A stretch of 64,000 nucleotides of DNA from Phanerochaete sordida (GCA_019973155.2 BPQB01000061.1:62001-126000); one strand, 5' to 3'; shown: positions 33,701 through 46,384, counted from the first letter of the stretch. Made by a program: numbers and translations. The notes: generated by a model from the letters alone, not told the origin.

Positions 33701-34051
33701 ATGTCTTATAAGCAAGGCGACAAAGTCGAATACCGCCCCATCGGTGGTAGGTCCTTGCTCTGTTCAACGGCCCTCTTCGTCTCATGCTGTTCATTAGGTG
33801 GCTCTGACAACGTCGCTCATTCGACCGGTGTCATTGAGAAGGTCACCCAGGCTGAGGACGGTGTAAGTTCCTGCGACATTCTTCCCACTTGACGTTGACT
33901 CATGGCCCTCTACAGACTGACCGCTTCACTATCAAGAACGACAACACCGGCAAGACTGCCAGCTACCAGGCTTGTCACGAATTCTCGCGTTGCCGCCCCT
34001 TCCTGACCCGAGCTTACGTTGCAGGAGATGAACATCGTCGGCAAGGCTTGA
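33701..34051 (+). CDS. Small HVA1 / DUF2945 Tudor-like domain protein
   Basis: Four exons from the ATG at 33701 to the TGA at 34049-34051 give about 65 residues: MSYKQGDKVEYRPIGGG, SDNVAHSTGVIEKV, DRFTIKNDNTGKTASYQ, EMNIVGKA. This is the compact DUF2945 Tudor-like barrel, named after a Cryptococcus protein and widespread in basidiomycetes. Its molecular function is not established; yeast and bacterial relatives are short, soluble, abundant proteins. The TATA box, CT-rich leader and tiny size suggest high expression. The last intron (33970-34024) must use a GC donor (GCTTGT) to reach EMNIVGKA in frame. Confidence 0.93.
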
Positions 34052-34577
34052 GTCGTACAGATCGTGCAATCGTAAAGATAGCTCTGTATCATAATTGCCA
34101 TTCCAGCTGATTGCCAACGTCATACGTGTGCGAGTGAAGTCACCGCTGTGCTAAACACCTTCAATAATGCCTGACCGCTTGGCCATGCTAAGTGGTCTAC
34201 ATGGAACGTAGCTCTATACTGGTTCATAAACAATACCATTGTCATAACTTGCTTTTGTCTTCAGAATGGATACTTATCTATCGTACATCACCAACAGGTT
34301 CAGTGGAACGCTGCTGTACCTGAGAGTAAATCTGCGTAAGCATACAAGCGTCGCCAGTAGGAAGTCAGACCCTACTCACATACAAGCAGTATACAATTCT
34401 GATGTAGAATCTGCAGGTGGTCAGCTCAAGAATATGGGGCACAATGGACTAGCCATGCTGCGAATCCGCTATGCTAACGTACACTATGCTACAAGTCCCA
34501 GTACATGAAATGTCATTTTTTACCTGAAAGTCCGTGTATGTCATACAGTCCGTCCGCCCGAACCAGCAGGCATTGGA
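34052..34577. other. Convergent 3' intergenic region
   Basis: About 530 bp, noticeably more AT-rich than its surroundings, between the stops of the Tudor-domain gene and the leftward ankyrin gene. Open frames here are short and without motifs. Confidence 0.55.
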
Positions 34578-37500
34578 CTATGAGGGCATGTTCTTACGCA
34601 GTGTTCGTGCGACATCTTTCACGACGCGCAGCCCAGTCGCGGCGCGGTGGGCATACGCGAGCGCGTTCTCCGTGCGTGCCTCGATCTTGCGCGTGAGGAG
34701 CCGCCGCAGCGCGCGCCCGTCCTCGTCCTCCTCGATTACCGCAGACAGCGACACCGTCGACATCGAATACACGCTCGGCGGCTTTGGGAATACAAGCGTG
34801 CTGTCGCGGGGCGAGGCCGGGATCGTGACCGGCGGGAACGCGAGCGCGTCGATGCTGGCTGCGAAAGGCGTGGCTGCGCTGGCGTGCTGCAGGCCGAGGA
34901 CGCGCTTCGCGTGGAAGCACTGCATGCGGCGGTTCTGTAGGAGCGCGTTAGCGTCGCGAGCAGAGGAGGTGGCGGAGCGGCGTACGTCTAGGCTCTTGGC
35001 GAGCAGCTGGCGCGCCTGCGAGATGGACCTGACGGTGTGGTCGACATAACGCTCGGCGGTCTCGATGTCCTCCTGTATGCTGTCAAGGTCCCGGTGTGCG
35101 ACGCGCACCACGTGCAACGCCGCGGCGATGTCGGGGCGTACGACGCTCTCACCCGCGGGGCCTGCGCCCCGCCCTCTCGCCGTGCTCTCGTCTACGCCCT
35201 GCGCCCGCGCGGGCGCGGGCGCGTCCTCCTGACCGAGCTTGCGCCGGAGCCACGCCTTGACGCGGGACACGCCCGCTGCGAGCGGGTCACGCGCAGGCTC
35301 GCCGAGCCACACGCACGAGGCGCGGTTGCCGGGCGCGGACGCGGCGGCGCTGTCCGTCTTGCTGCGCGGGCGCGCGCCGTCCTTCGTCCACGACGCGAAC
35401 ATCCGGCGGAGGCCGCGGTCCTCGGCGCCCGCGGACGCGCGCAGGTCGACCATCGACTTCGTGCTGCGGAGCGTGGGCGCGGGCGCGGCGCCGGGGAACG
35501 TCGCGGCGGTGAGCGGCGTGTCCGCGCCCGGGAGCGCGACGCCTGAGTCCGAGAAGCCGTGCGTGTAGAGCACCGACGAGGAGTCGCTCGCCAGCTTGGA
35601 GGACGCCCCTGAGGGCGCGGCCCGTGACACAGCGGTCCAGCCGGAACTCGCGGAGTCGGTGGTGCGGCGGCGCAGGTCATCCAGGGTGAACCAGGAATCT
35701 TCCACCGAAGCAGCGCGGGCGGTGTTCGTGGCATTCATGGTCTGTTCAACATCCTTGACGTACAGATGTGTGGCTGAGAACTTGCGGCGCGCAACCTGGA
35801 GCTCCTCGCTGACCTCCGTGAGGCGCGCTTGCAGATGAACGAGCAGGTCCTCACCCATCCCCTCGGTCTTCTGGAGCAACTCTTCGACCTCGCGGATGTC
35901 GACGTCTTCTGTGTGTGAAGACAGCTGTCGGGACGTTGTGAGAAGATTCTCAAGGACACAGTGGGGCAAGAGTTGGTGGTTCAGCTCCGAGAGTGAGTCG
36001 CGCATGTCCCCGGCATCCGCAGCAGACTTCTGGGCCCGGCGACGGAGAACCTCTGTTCGAAGGAGAGAGTTCGCCGAGTCGGAAGATGCGGTCGAAGGCT
36101 TGATAGTCCTGGCAGAAGCAGCAGAGGCGGATCGATGTATCTCGGCGTTTATACCGAAGGCCACTTTAAGATGCGGCTTCGCAACTTCAAGCGCGGTCAG
36201 TCTAATTAATGAAGGCGAGATTAACTTTGAAACGAAGGGGAAAGGAAGCACTGTGCGCTCACCCTCTCGAGTTCCGCGTTTCGCGCACCGACTCAGTGGT
36301 ATCGCAGGCAAGGAGGGCGGCGAGTACGTCCGCGCTGTGGCCATGCTCAGCAGCGACGTGGATGCAGGTCTCTCCTGCTGCATCCTGAGACGCCAGTGGA
36401 GCACGAAGGTCAAGAACGAGGTGCCGAACAAACGCTTGCACCGGCTCTAGCGGCCCAGGTTGCGCAAAGCGAGCCAGACAATGCAGTGGACTGCCTTCCC
36501 CGCTGCGGCTATGAAGGCTCACGTCGGCACCAGCAAGGTAGAGCGCGTCGAGGACCTCGAGCGAGAGGTCGGGAGTCGCCATGCAGTGGTGGATCGGACT
36601 ACGACCTGCGGCATCTGGGAGGTTGACGAGTATTGGCGGTGGATTAGCGCCACGCTCGGGCGATGTGAGCGGAAAGAGACAGGCCGAAAGCTGCTGGAAG
36701 TCGTTCGATTGTATAGCAGAGTTAATGATGCTGACCATGTCCAGCAGGTCGTCGTTGGAGGGTTTCAAAGCCAGCCTAGGGTGGCATTCTATCGGAATTG
36801 CCGTGGGTGAGGGCGCCAGAATCGTTTTCTGGGTGGCGTGTCAAACACTAAACTCTCGTACGAGTCCACATGTACTTTACTCACGGCGGAGTCGGAAATC
36901 CGGCGGCGGCGGAGCGCGCTTTCACAGAGCCAGAGTATCTGCGGATGCTTCTGAGCGAATTGGATCGATGACCGGTGGTTCAGGTCGCGATAGTCTGGCC
37001 GTGCTCCGAGCGACAGCTGCACGCACAGTTACACCATTAGCTTCCGTGATATAGTGCTACTACGAAGTAAGGCAAAACGCATACCAGATCGTATACCACT
37101 TCGGTACGGCCATCTCGGGCAGCGTCTGGAAAAACCATATTGAGCAATCAGACGGAGCAATTTGCGGGGAGCACGCGTACACATGAGTGGTGTGGCACCA
37201 GAGGCGTCCATGCCGTCGACAGCGATCAGGCCAGGGCACTCGCAGAGTAGCATCCGCACGACCTCGGGGGCGTTCAGCCAGGCTGCAAGGCCCAAGGGGG
37301 TTATGCCGCGCATGGCCTCGATGGGCGCGTTTAGTACGGACAGGGAGATCCTGTCGTGCCGTAGCAGCGCTTTGAGGATCGCGAGACGTTGGCTGAGCAT
37401 GAAAGACTCTGCGGTCGCGTCCACGTCCTGCCATCTGGACGCCACATCCCAGTCAGAGCACTCGAAAAAAGACCGAAGGACAACGTACCGCTCGCCAGCA

Positions 37501-37679
37501 ATCGCACAGCTGACGACATTATGGCCGTTGGGGTCCTCGGCATTCACGTCCGCCCCAACGTCTAGAGCGGCGAGAAATGCTGTCTCGTCTGCCTCAGCCG
37601 CGGCCTGCAGAAGAGACTTGTGCAGAGCCGCAGCGCGGTCATCTTTCGAAGACGAGCTCATGTGGGAAATAGCCCTCAT
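34578..37679 (-). CDS. Ankyrin-repeat protein with long C-terminal helical region
   Basis: Starts at the ATG at 37679 (or at 37661, MSSSSKDDRAAA) and ends at the TAG at 34578-34580. Ankyrin-type repeats occur in two blocks. The first has AALDVGADVNAEDPNGHNVV and GITPLGLAAWLNAPEVVRML. The second has DAAGRSPIHHCMATPDLSLE, GADVSLHSRSGEGSPLHCLA, GETCIHVAAEHGHSADVLAA and, across an intron near 36200, GLTALEVAKPHLK. The second half, over 500 residues, has no recognised domain: a coiled-coil-like stretch (EVEELLQKTEGMGEDLL; RLTEVSEELQVARRKFS), a long Ser/Ala/Pro-rich linker, and a basic C-terminal helix region (GRALRRLLTRKIEARTENAL). It may be a scaffold protein. Exons between 36780 and 37100 are placed only roughly. 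Confidence 0.82.
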
Positions 37680-38429
37680 AGAAGTAATACAACAGAAGTG
37701 AAGGTGAAGGGTAGAGAGTCAAACGGGGAAGGAGGGCAGAGAGTCGTGGCAGGGAGCGTAAGGCCGTAGCAAATAAGCTTCTGTCGGGTGGAAGGTCAGT
37801 ATGTAATGCTGCATGGGAAAGACGGGTGCCCTTATATAACGGGCTGTTCTCGCTCGATAGGGCTGCACACGAGGCACGGGGATAATGACCATCAGATTTG
37901 CAGCGCCCCGCCGCAAGCGATCCTTCAATCCGAAGTCGCGAGGCGTGGTGCCGAGCCATGGCTGCCCCAGACGACAATACTCCCGAAAGCATTTTTCCGC
38001 GCAACGAGGAGTGAGCGAGGCATGGCGGAAGCGAAGCGAAAAGACAGTGGGGGATGAGGACAAAAGCGTACAAACAAGTGCATACAATTAGCGCTCCGCG
38101 CTGTGCCGTAAGCGCCTGAACTTCGATGACCCCCGGCGCGCCTCGACTCGATTGTCCCACGCAACATGCAGACCGATCATACACTTCAGAGTTGTTCGTA
38201 CATATTTGCTACACGAGTCATGGGTGGACGGTGTGCCATGGCTTAATAATTGTTCGACATGCGAGCTAGGACTGCGGACTAGGACTGAGATGGGAAGGTG
38301 CGGAATGCGATGTGATTGGATGGTTACATTGGTAGTGTGCACGATAGAAAAGAAAGAGAGGAGCTGCCGTCATCTCCGGCTAGCTTCGAGAAAGAGAGTG
38401 GGCGATAGAAAAATGGTATGAAAGGGCGA
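37680..38429 (-). promoter_or_regulatory. Upstream region of the ankyrin gene
   Basis: About 750 bp between the ankyrin gene start and the stop of Mex67, both read leftward. A minus-strand TATATAA at 37833-37839 lies about 155 bp upstream of the ankyrin ATG. No gene is recognised. Confidence 0.45.
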
Positions 38430-40834
38430 TCAGAGGAAGGCGTCTCGTGACAGCGTAGCCTGGGCATGGATCAGCGCTGCGAACGGTGACCTGGCGAAAG
38501 CAAATCTTACCTTGACTTGTTCGAAATTCGCAATCGCTCGATCAAGATCCCAGCCATTGCCTTCGAGACACTGGACGGAAAACGCCACGTTCAGGTTAGT
38601 CCGTTGACACACTTGCAGAACAAGCGAACGCTGCGGCTCAGGCTGGAAAAGATAAGAATATCAGACACGTGGCTGATGCTAACGCGCAGAAACACCCACT
38701 ATCTGCAAGAGGGCTTCCTGGACTTGCGGAGGAATCTGAGTAGCCGGCACTTGAGGTGCGCCGACAGGCGCAGATGGCGTGGGGGCTTCGCCGGCTTGTA
38801 CCCGCAGGGGCCCCGGGCGCCACGCCTCGTGGCTTGAGTATGCTCGGACGACTAGCATGTCGGACAGGATCATAACGTCCCAACCCGCCAACTTGGCACT
38901 ATGCGCACACCATCAGCGTCGGAAATCGCTACAACGGAACACGTGTGATGGGTACGTACCGGGAGCCTTCTGGCGCAGGAGCGAGGATGAAGGAGCGGTC
39001 GAAGGATCGTATCCCTTCCGATGGGACTAGAGGTGTCACATGTGAGCTGGTCGTCGCGCTCCGACTTCGTGAAGTTGACGTACATTCGGTGAATTGACCA
39101 TGCAGAGTCATGAACAAAGCTGTGCCACCAGCATGGCTGGTTGGCCACGCGTCGATGCAGAACTTCTCTGGTGCGGTAGATACTTCGTGCTTGGTGCTAG
39201 GAAGCTCTACCATGGCCTTGACGGCCTCTTCACCGCCTACATGGAGAGTCTTGACCTGTTTCTCGCCGCCACCTGCCATACGACTGAGATTCCGCGATCC
39301 ACCTCTGCCGCCGTTGAGCCATGGGGGCCACTCGAGCTTCTTCTGGTTTGGCATCTCCTTCGAAGAGTGAAAGCCTTCTAACCGGGCACGAGTAGGGATG
39401 GCAGTATTGGCAGAGAACGAGAACGTCGCATTCGGGTCGTACGCATCGATCAGGGCCGACCGTTGGTTGTCGTACAGCGGGAAAAAGCTAATGAAACATG
39501 AGTACACGCCGCCTCAGAGCAACATTGCACATACCGCATCAGGAAGTTGCTGATGAGTGTGCCGTCGACTCCAGTGACGAAGGAGGGCATCATCTCATTG
39601 GGGAACGTCGTGACTGTAGAGCGCTTGGCGTGCACAGCGGAAGTCGATGCTTGTGGCACATCGAAGGAGATTTTGACTATTGCCTCTTGGTCAAGCATCT
39701 CCAGGGAAGGGAACCGACGTGCAACGTCGCTGTAGCGAAATGAGGAATGATTCCGAGACGAACGTGTCCTGCGTACCTCTTGTATTTCTCCGCACGGTTA
39801 CTCTGGTACTCCAATTCTCGAAGAGGGTTGCCTTTGAGAATCAACTCGCGGAGATGTTCGAGCTTCCCCTTCTTGCCCGAGATAAAGTCTAAGTCTTTCC
39901 ACATCTTCAACTGATTGCCTTCAAGAGACAAGTTTGCGAGCCGAGGAAGGTAGTGCGACAGCGTCGACAGTAGCATACCGGTCTGGATGCCATTGTGTGC
40001 AAGCGATATCGTCTGAATCTACCGAACGATTAGCGGGCGTGTGACATTGCATCACAAGCTGGCGTACCTCAGGCTTGAGCTCCTTCGCCAGCTTAAATAT
40101 GACTGCAGCCTCTCTGCCTGACCCAGGGGCTCCTGGCGGAGTGAGCTGGTTCTTGACAACGAAGTCGTCCTCTGCCATCCTCTGAGAGCACGTGAGGGAG
40201 TGCCGAGGGGGATCAGGTAGCGGCTGCTTACCTCGAGGTTGAGAAAGCGTGCTTCGGCGTTCCAGCGTCGCTTGACGAATTCTCTCCAAAGTTCGACGAC
40301 TTGAGCTCCGGTGCGTGAACTTCCGTTGAGGGAGATGGCGTTCCTGCGAACACGGCCCCCTGCCGAACCCTTCGAAGCACCCCGTATTGACAGACCATCG
40401 CCGCCAGCATTAGCGGCAGCTATGCGAGCGTTGACCTTTGCAGAGGCGGAGAGATGGACGAGGAACAACAAGAGAGGTGGGGGACGAGCAAATCAAGCAT
40501 GTGAGCCTAGTGTACTTCAAACAGATCGTCAAGAGCACCGAAGGCGCGGCTGGACCCTCTTGACGAACTAGATTATGTGAGAAAACAAGCGGCTATTTAC
40601 CATAGGACTGCGACTTGTCGAACCCGAGGGGTCTCTTCCGAGGAGCACGTCGGCTCGACCTGGGCGGAGAGAGCTCCGGACCTTGTGTTGAGACGACTTC
40701 TGGTGACCTTTGCGCCCGCCGGGTTTGTCGGTGACATCGCGCATGCGAGTATCCGTGTCCATAAGACCCGCTTTCCGGAGAGCGTTCGCTGCAACGGAGC
40801 GACTACCCGTGGGTGGCGCAGGGGTCGACAGCAT
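38430..40834 (-). CDS. MEX67: mRNA export factor Mex67 (NXF/TAP family)
   Basis: Main nuclear mRNA export receptor, working with Mtr2 and binding FG nucleoporins. First usable ATG at 40834 ([14 protein letters not shown]). Domain order is typical: a basic RNA-binding N-terminus ([18 protein letters not shown]), leucine-rich repeats ([54 protein letters not shown]), the NTF2-like domain ([59 protein letters not shown]), a Pro-rich linker, and a C-terminal TAP/UBA-like domain ([20 protein letters not shown], then ATLSRDAFL after a final intron). Stop TGA at 38430-38432. About ten exons. Confidence 0.95.
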
Positions 40835-41439
40835 CGAGTTGCGGTGGACGGGGGAGGCGCGTAGAGCGTGCGGAAAGAAGAATCGCGATTGTTGTGAGCC
40901 CGAGGATTGCGCACGCGACGTGCCGAGGAGGATGGGATAAGACTTGTGGTGGTCGAAGTTGAAGTTGTTGTTCCGGCACGAGCGTAGGGTGGCGGTAAAG
41001 GCAAGAGACAGTCGCGGAGCCGGCAATTTCGAAACTCATGCGAGTCACGTCACGTCGTCACGGGGGTTATAACCCGGTCACGCCTGGTTGCGAGGTGTGT
41101 GTTACGCGGTCACGTTGGTCACAAGCTGTGTTGAGGTTCGCGAGCGTGGCGGCGTTGTCCGCAGCGCGTTGCCCCCCGCAGAAAATTCGGCAAAGTCGTG
41201 CAGCAGTGGAAAGAGGGCCGTCGGTTGTCTGTGCGCTGTCTCGAAGGTGCGTGTGTTGTCACGGAGAGCCACATGACCGCTGAGCTTGCTCACAGGAATA
41301 GGCGATTTGGTGCGGACTCACGTTCCCACGGTATTTCTCGCAGGTCGCAGAACGCTCGAAAACGGCTGGAAATTCAGCAACCTCCCATTTCCTGCTTTTA
41401 TTCTCTGGCTGGCCGTTTACCTGTAAATCCCCCCGAAAA
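40835..41439. promoter_or_regulatory. Divergent promoter region of MEX67 and the AT-hook gene
   Basis: About 600 bp between two divergent start codons. The Mex67 frame remains open upstream to about 41026 without an ATG. No TATA box was found; GTCACG is repeated around 41045-41115. Confidence 0.4.
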
Positions 41440-43827
41440 ATGGAGCAACAGTTCTATCAGCCCCTGTCGGCCGCGCTTCACACACCTCTCCAAGCAAACC
41501 ACAACCCGCAACCACACTACTCATCGTACGCGCCTCATGCCACGTCTTCATCGTCGGCGGCCAACGGCGCGCAACATACTGCCCAACACAGCCAACATCG
41601 AGAAGAGGAGGAGGAGGAAGAGGATGATGAGGAGGCTGCAGAAGAGGATGTCGACCACAGAGACCAGCAATCCAACGTGACTGCATCTCGGGTTGCGACC
41701 GTGCATCCGTCCAAATCCGCTGGGTGTGTCCTTTTCCACTGATGCGCCAGAGAGCATGATTGTGACGTTCGACCTATTCCCGTATTGTAAGTCCTGCCAT
41801 ATCTACTGGCGTGCCGCAGTACGCCGTCCAACAGCAGCCGAAGGTACAAGAGGAAGACACCCCTCAGGACCAAAATGCGCTGGACGATAGCAAGCGTAAA
41901 CCCGGACGTCCTCGAGGCTCTCGGAACCGCAAGCCAAGGGCTTCAACCAGCACGTCGGGCAAGGCGCCAGCAGGCTCGCAGCATCCAGGATTCTATCAGT
42001 ACCCCCCTGCCCCAGGAGGCTCTGTGCCAAACCAGCATTTCTACGACTTCCAGTGGCGCGCCCTGAACCTATGCTCGGAATTCTACCAGGCTGCCGAGGA
42101 ATTGATAGTTAGTGTCATGGTCATCTCGCGAATTCGTGGTCCTCAACCAACTCTTCACAGAAAAGCGCATCGCCTGTCGTCATCGCCCAGTGTTACCACG
42201 CAGGACCTGCAACGAAAGTCGATCCTCTTGCTTTGATCGCGGAGGCGAAGCGCGTCTGCGACACCCTTGTAAGAACGATGGCTCACTTTGCTTCCACGCC
42301 TGGCCTAGTCTAAACTGTTTAACAGCTTGCCAACCCCAGTCAACTGGCTGGTCAACCGCCGCCTCCTGCGCCTCCAGCCTACGCCCCCATTACGACATAT
42401 GGAACAATGGCGCCTCCCAGTGCATCGTCTGCGAGCGCCCCGCCTAATGCCGCCGGCGCCGTCAACGGCCCTCAGTCGTTCGTGATTCCGCTCGGGACTC
42501 CGCATATGCCTCCCCCAGGCTATCCGCCGCAACCGTACTACCCCGCCACATATCCTCCCCCTGCAGGTTCGCGCTACCCGACTGCGCCGTACTATTACAA
42601 CGCTCCTCAACATCCAGGGTCATATTACGCTCCTCCAGTAACCCAGGGCACTCCAGTACCGAGCTCCTCTGTCTCTACCATATCTGCTCCCCCTCCGCCG
42701 ACAGGTGCTGCCGCTGCCGCTCCTTCCTCTACTCCTACCCCTGTGCAACCTCATCCAGAGCCGACAGCGTCTGCTTCTGCTCCTTCCGCCCCTGCACCGG
42801 CGTCGGCACCGGCACCCGCGCCCGCACCTACACCTACGCCAGCTCAAGCCCCTGCGCCCGCTCAACAGACCTCCACGTCTACATCTGCGTCGGCAGCTCG
42901 ACCACCGCCCTCCCCCGCTTCTGGGTTATCAGCCTTCAATGCTGCTACGGGCACTGCCGCTCCAGGAGGCACGCAGGGTGCTTGGACAGAAGATGAGACT
43001 GACAGGCTGAGGAGACTGTCAGAGCAGAGCAAGGACACGAATAGTAGCGGTGAGGTTGATTGGGACTGGGTCGTTCAGCAGTGGGGCAACACACGCACAA
43101 GGTAAATGATTTAGCATTCCATTTTCAAGATATGGTCATTGACGCCGCCTATAGACACCAGATTTTGCTCAAGGCGACGTCCTTGGGTCTGAAAGAAAGC
43201 ACTACGAGGGGCACGAAGAGAAGGCGAGAGCCAGATGCTACTCCCGACACGAACGCTCGCCAGCTCCCCCCTCCTCAGCATATTCAAAGCCAGCCCTCGC
43301 ACACGCAGGCGTCCCACTCCCAGCAGCAACGACCTCAGCACCCTCAAACAGCTCACACCCAGCAGAATCCTTACGTCCAGCCTGCACCAGTCAACGTCCC
43401 GACTGCTTCACCGGCGCAAAGCTCTGCCGCCTCAAACCCACCGTCGGCTCAGGCCTCGCCGGCGACTCAGCCTCTACGCCCACCGTCATCATCCATACAG
43501 CATACGATGAACCCTACGCGCACCACCAATCAGCCATCCACGGCTTATAGCCACGCCTGGCCAATGCCGACTATCGCCTCCAGCTCCTCCCCCATCCTCA
43601 CTCATACTCAGACCCACACACAAGCACAAACACATACCCAGGCTGACTCGTCACGTTCCACCTACTACCGCCCCCCGCAGCCACCGTACGGCAACACAGC
43701 GCAATCACCTACCATGCAAGCTGCGAGGCCTCCGTCCTCGCATAGCACGCAACAGTCAACACACCAGTACATGTATCGACCGCTGCAAAATGGGAGCGCA
43801 ATGGGGCGGCGAGAAAATGGGATGTGA
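41440..43827 (+). CDS. AT-hook and SANT/Myb-like protein, probable DNA-binding factor
   Basis: Starts at the ATG at 41440 (MEQQFYQPLSAALH) and ends at the TGA at 43825-43827. After a Gln/His-rich lead there is an acidic patch (REEEEEEEDDEEAAEED) and then an AT-hook, KRKPGRPRGSRNRK, which binds the minor groove of AT-rich DNA. A short helical part (YDFQWRALNLCSEFYQAAEE) follows. The middle is a long Pro/Ala/Ser-rich region. Then comes a SANT/Myb-like block (GAWTEDETDRLRRLSEQSK; VDWDWVVQQWGNTRTRHQI), and a basic Gln/His/Pro-rich C-terminus with GTKRRREPDA. Introns are near 41731-41809, 42104-42165, 42268-42325 and 43102-43152. I infer a transcriptional or chromatin role. The next gene has the same layout. 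Confidence 0.75.
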
Positions 43828-44218
43828 GGATGTTGGTATTTCTATGTCTCGAATCAACGGCTGCAATGGCTTTTGGAGGATCTTTCGCAATCTGTCTGCT
43901 GTCACCGCTTTCTCATGTTGGTTCTTGGGCGGTGACGGGACTTTCACATCTACTATCTTCCATAATTCATGCAACTAGCTTCGGCTGTAGTTTTATCACA
44001 TAGGATCTCTTCATCTGAACATGTATCGCTGGTTTGTTTCCCTAGATTATTTAATTGCCTCCGGATGCTGCCTTGCTGAAGTCCAAGGGCCCGTACATTT
44101 TTGGTTCGCACGGTTGGTTTGGTGCGATTGCGCGAATGCAAGCGCCAACAGGCGAACCAGTTCTATTCCCGCCCTCGAACTCGCGAGTCGGGCCTTATAA
44201 CCAGCCTGCCTCGCTTGC
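43828..44218. other. Intergenic between the two SANT-like genes
   Basis: About 390 bp of 3' UTR and promoter. No repeat joining the two genes and no gene is seen. Confidence 0.5.
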
Positions 44219-46384
44219 ATGTCGCAACAAACGTATGCAAGCCCTGCATATCTGCCGTCATATGCTGCACACGCTGATTTTGCCATCAGTGGCTCGGTGC
44301 CAAACGGTAGTGGGGTGGATGGTGGGCAGGGTGGACCAGCGCAGCTGAGCGGGCTGCACCAGCAGCAGACCATCTCGCCACCAGCTGGTGTGAACCAATC
44401 TACGGGAGAGGCGGCCGCCCAAGTCCAGGTGCGCGGACTGTCTGTCGTCGTCCCTGCATTCGCTGAAACACACGTCCTTCAATAGCACCACCATCACCCG
44501 CACGATCCTTACGCATCTGCGTACCCGCCCTACTCGAGCATTGTACCATATGCTGCCCCATACCCACCAGGCGTAAACACGCTGCCTCCGTATTACCCAC
44601 ACGACGCCGCGCACCATGGGCAGCCACCTGCAGATCATGAAGCGCATGACGAGCACCCGAGTATGCAGGACCAGCGTGGACATCCTCCAAACCCCGCTCC
44701 CTCGCCTGGTCATCCGCTAGTCCCTCCGCTCCCTCCTTTGCGAGGCCAAGCACCCCCTCCAGCCCAACCGACTCCAGGACCCTCGAACGAGCCGCAGCAG
44801 CATTCGCCAATTGCCTATCAGACACCGAACGCGGGATCTTCGCATGACACCCCGCAAAGTAGACCGTCTCCGCCACAGTCGATGGCCCCTGACACGCCTG
44901 GCGGGTCGAAGCGTGCGTACGACGGCGATGGTGTGGCAGGCGACGGCCAGCAAGCAAAGAGAGTCAGGCGGGCGACTACGGCAGGAGCAGCTGATGGCGA
45001 ACTCGAGGGGTTTAGGGACGAGAGCGATGTTGGCCCGTCAGGAGGCCCAAAGCATTGGACGGACGAGGAGAAGGGACGACTGTTCCACTGGATGCTGGAC
45101 GACGACGAGAGATGGGAGGCGTTCGGCACGAAGATGAATACAATATTCCGAGAGGTGCGTGTGGCATGTCTTCGCAAATGTTTGCGTCTAATAGAATAAA
45201 TGCAGGGATCGGCTCAACTCTTTCACTCGCGCAAGTCCTTTACGGCACTCAAGTCCTGCTATCACCGTAATCTGGAAATCTTCAAGCAAATATATGTCTT
45301 CGAAGGCTTCCTCGCTCGCGCTCCTATCTCGCATACGAGTCTTCCTGAGGCGACTGACCCTGTCTCCTCGTCATCGACAAGTGATCCGAATGCATACACA
45401 GACCATAACGATGTCGCCGCGTTACCTTTGCCTGCAGTCTTCACGAACGCTACGGAGCGCCAGCGGTTCCTAGAACGCAAATTGGAGGCCGCCAAAGCTC
45501 TCAATATCCCTGTGTCCAACTTGACTGTGAAAGTCATCGATCACTGGTTCGATATGGGATGGTTCATACTGTTCAAGAAGCGGTTCCATGAAGATCCGAA
45601 GACTGGTCTTCCTGCTCCAAGGTACTCGAACGACCGAGAGGAAGGTGACGTCGATGCGGAAGGAGAGGAGGTGCTGGACGAAGAACAGCTGGCAAACGGC
45701 GGTGCCGGTGCCTCCGAGGCCCGGCGTAAACACCTGGACCCGCACGGCTGTCTCATTCCCCCACCGTTCCCCAATCCGATGGCGATGTCCCGCTCAGCAG
45801 CGTCCCTCAGATCGCAGAGAGCATCACCCCCGCCCAGCACGCCCGTCGCGGGTCCTCCTTCCGCACAACAGCCTCCAGCTTTCGCTCAGGGCTCTTCGGG
45901 CTACCCGCACTCTACGCACTCCTCGCCTCAGCTCCCCTACGGATACCCGCCGCATGCGCCGATCCCCATATACTCGCCGCCGAACCTTGCAGCTGAGTAC
46001 CAAATGCAGCAGCAGCACCTAGTGCACTTCCAGATGCAGACGGCTCAGCAGCTCACACACCTCACGAACCTCACGCAGACACTGCTCGGCACGTGCAATA
46101 CGCTGGTGGAGCTTGCTAAGGCGCAAGCCGAGGATATACGCGTGCAGACGGAGCTGCTCAGACGGAGAGAGGAAAGAGAAGAGTCGGCTGTTCGCACCAT
46201 CGAGCGGCCAAATCTGGCCAGCATCCCCTCCTCTCAGCCTGAACCGAACACCTCGCGCACTGCGTCCAGTGAACAGGGCAGGGATAACCGAGCCTCTCTT
46301 GCCACAGAAGTGCTGGCCAATCCGCGAGTGGGAGACGAAGTCAAGCACGCTGCAGCAGAATATCTCAAACGCATATTCCAGTGA
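44219..46384 (+). CDS. SANT/Myb-like protein, probable transcription factor
   Basis: Starts at the ATG at 44219 (MSQQTYASPAYLPSYA) and ends at the TGA at 46382-46384. The N-terminal 250 residues are His/Pro/Tyr/Gln-rich, like an activation region. They end in KRAYDGDGVAGDGQQAKRVR, a likely nuclear signal. The central SANT/Myb-like block is PKHWTDEEKGRLFHWMLDDD, RWEAFGTKMNTIFRE, then after an intron FHSRKSFTALKSCYHRNLE. It continues with AALPLPAVFTNATERQRFLE and VIDHWFDMGWFILFKKRF. A further low-complexity stretch precedes a leucine-containing helix (QQLTHLTNLTQTLLGTCNTL) suited to dimerisation. Its order of elements parallels the preceding gene. DNA binding is inferred, not shown. Confidence 0.75.
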
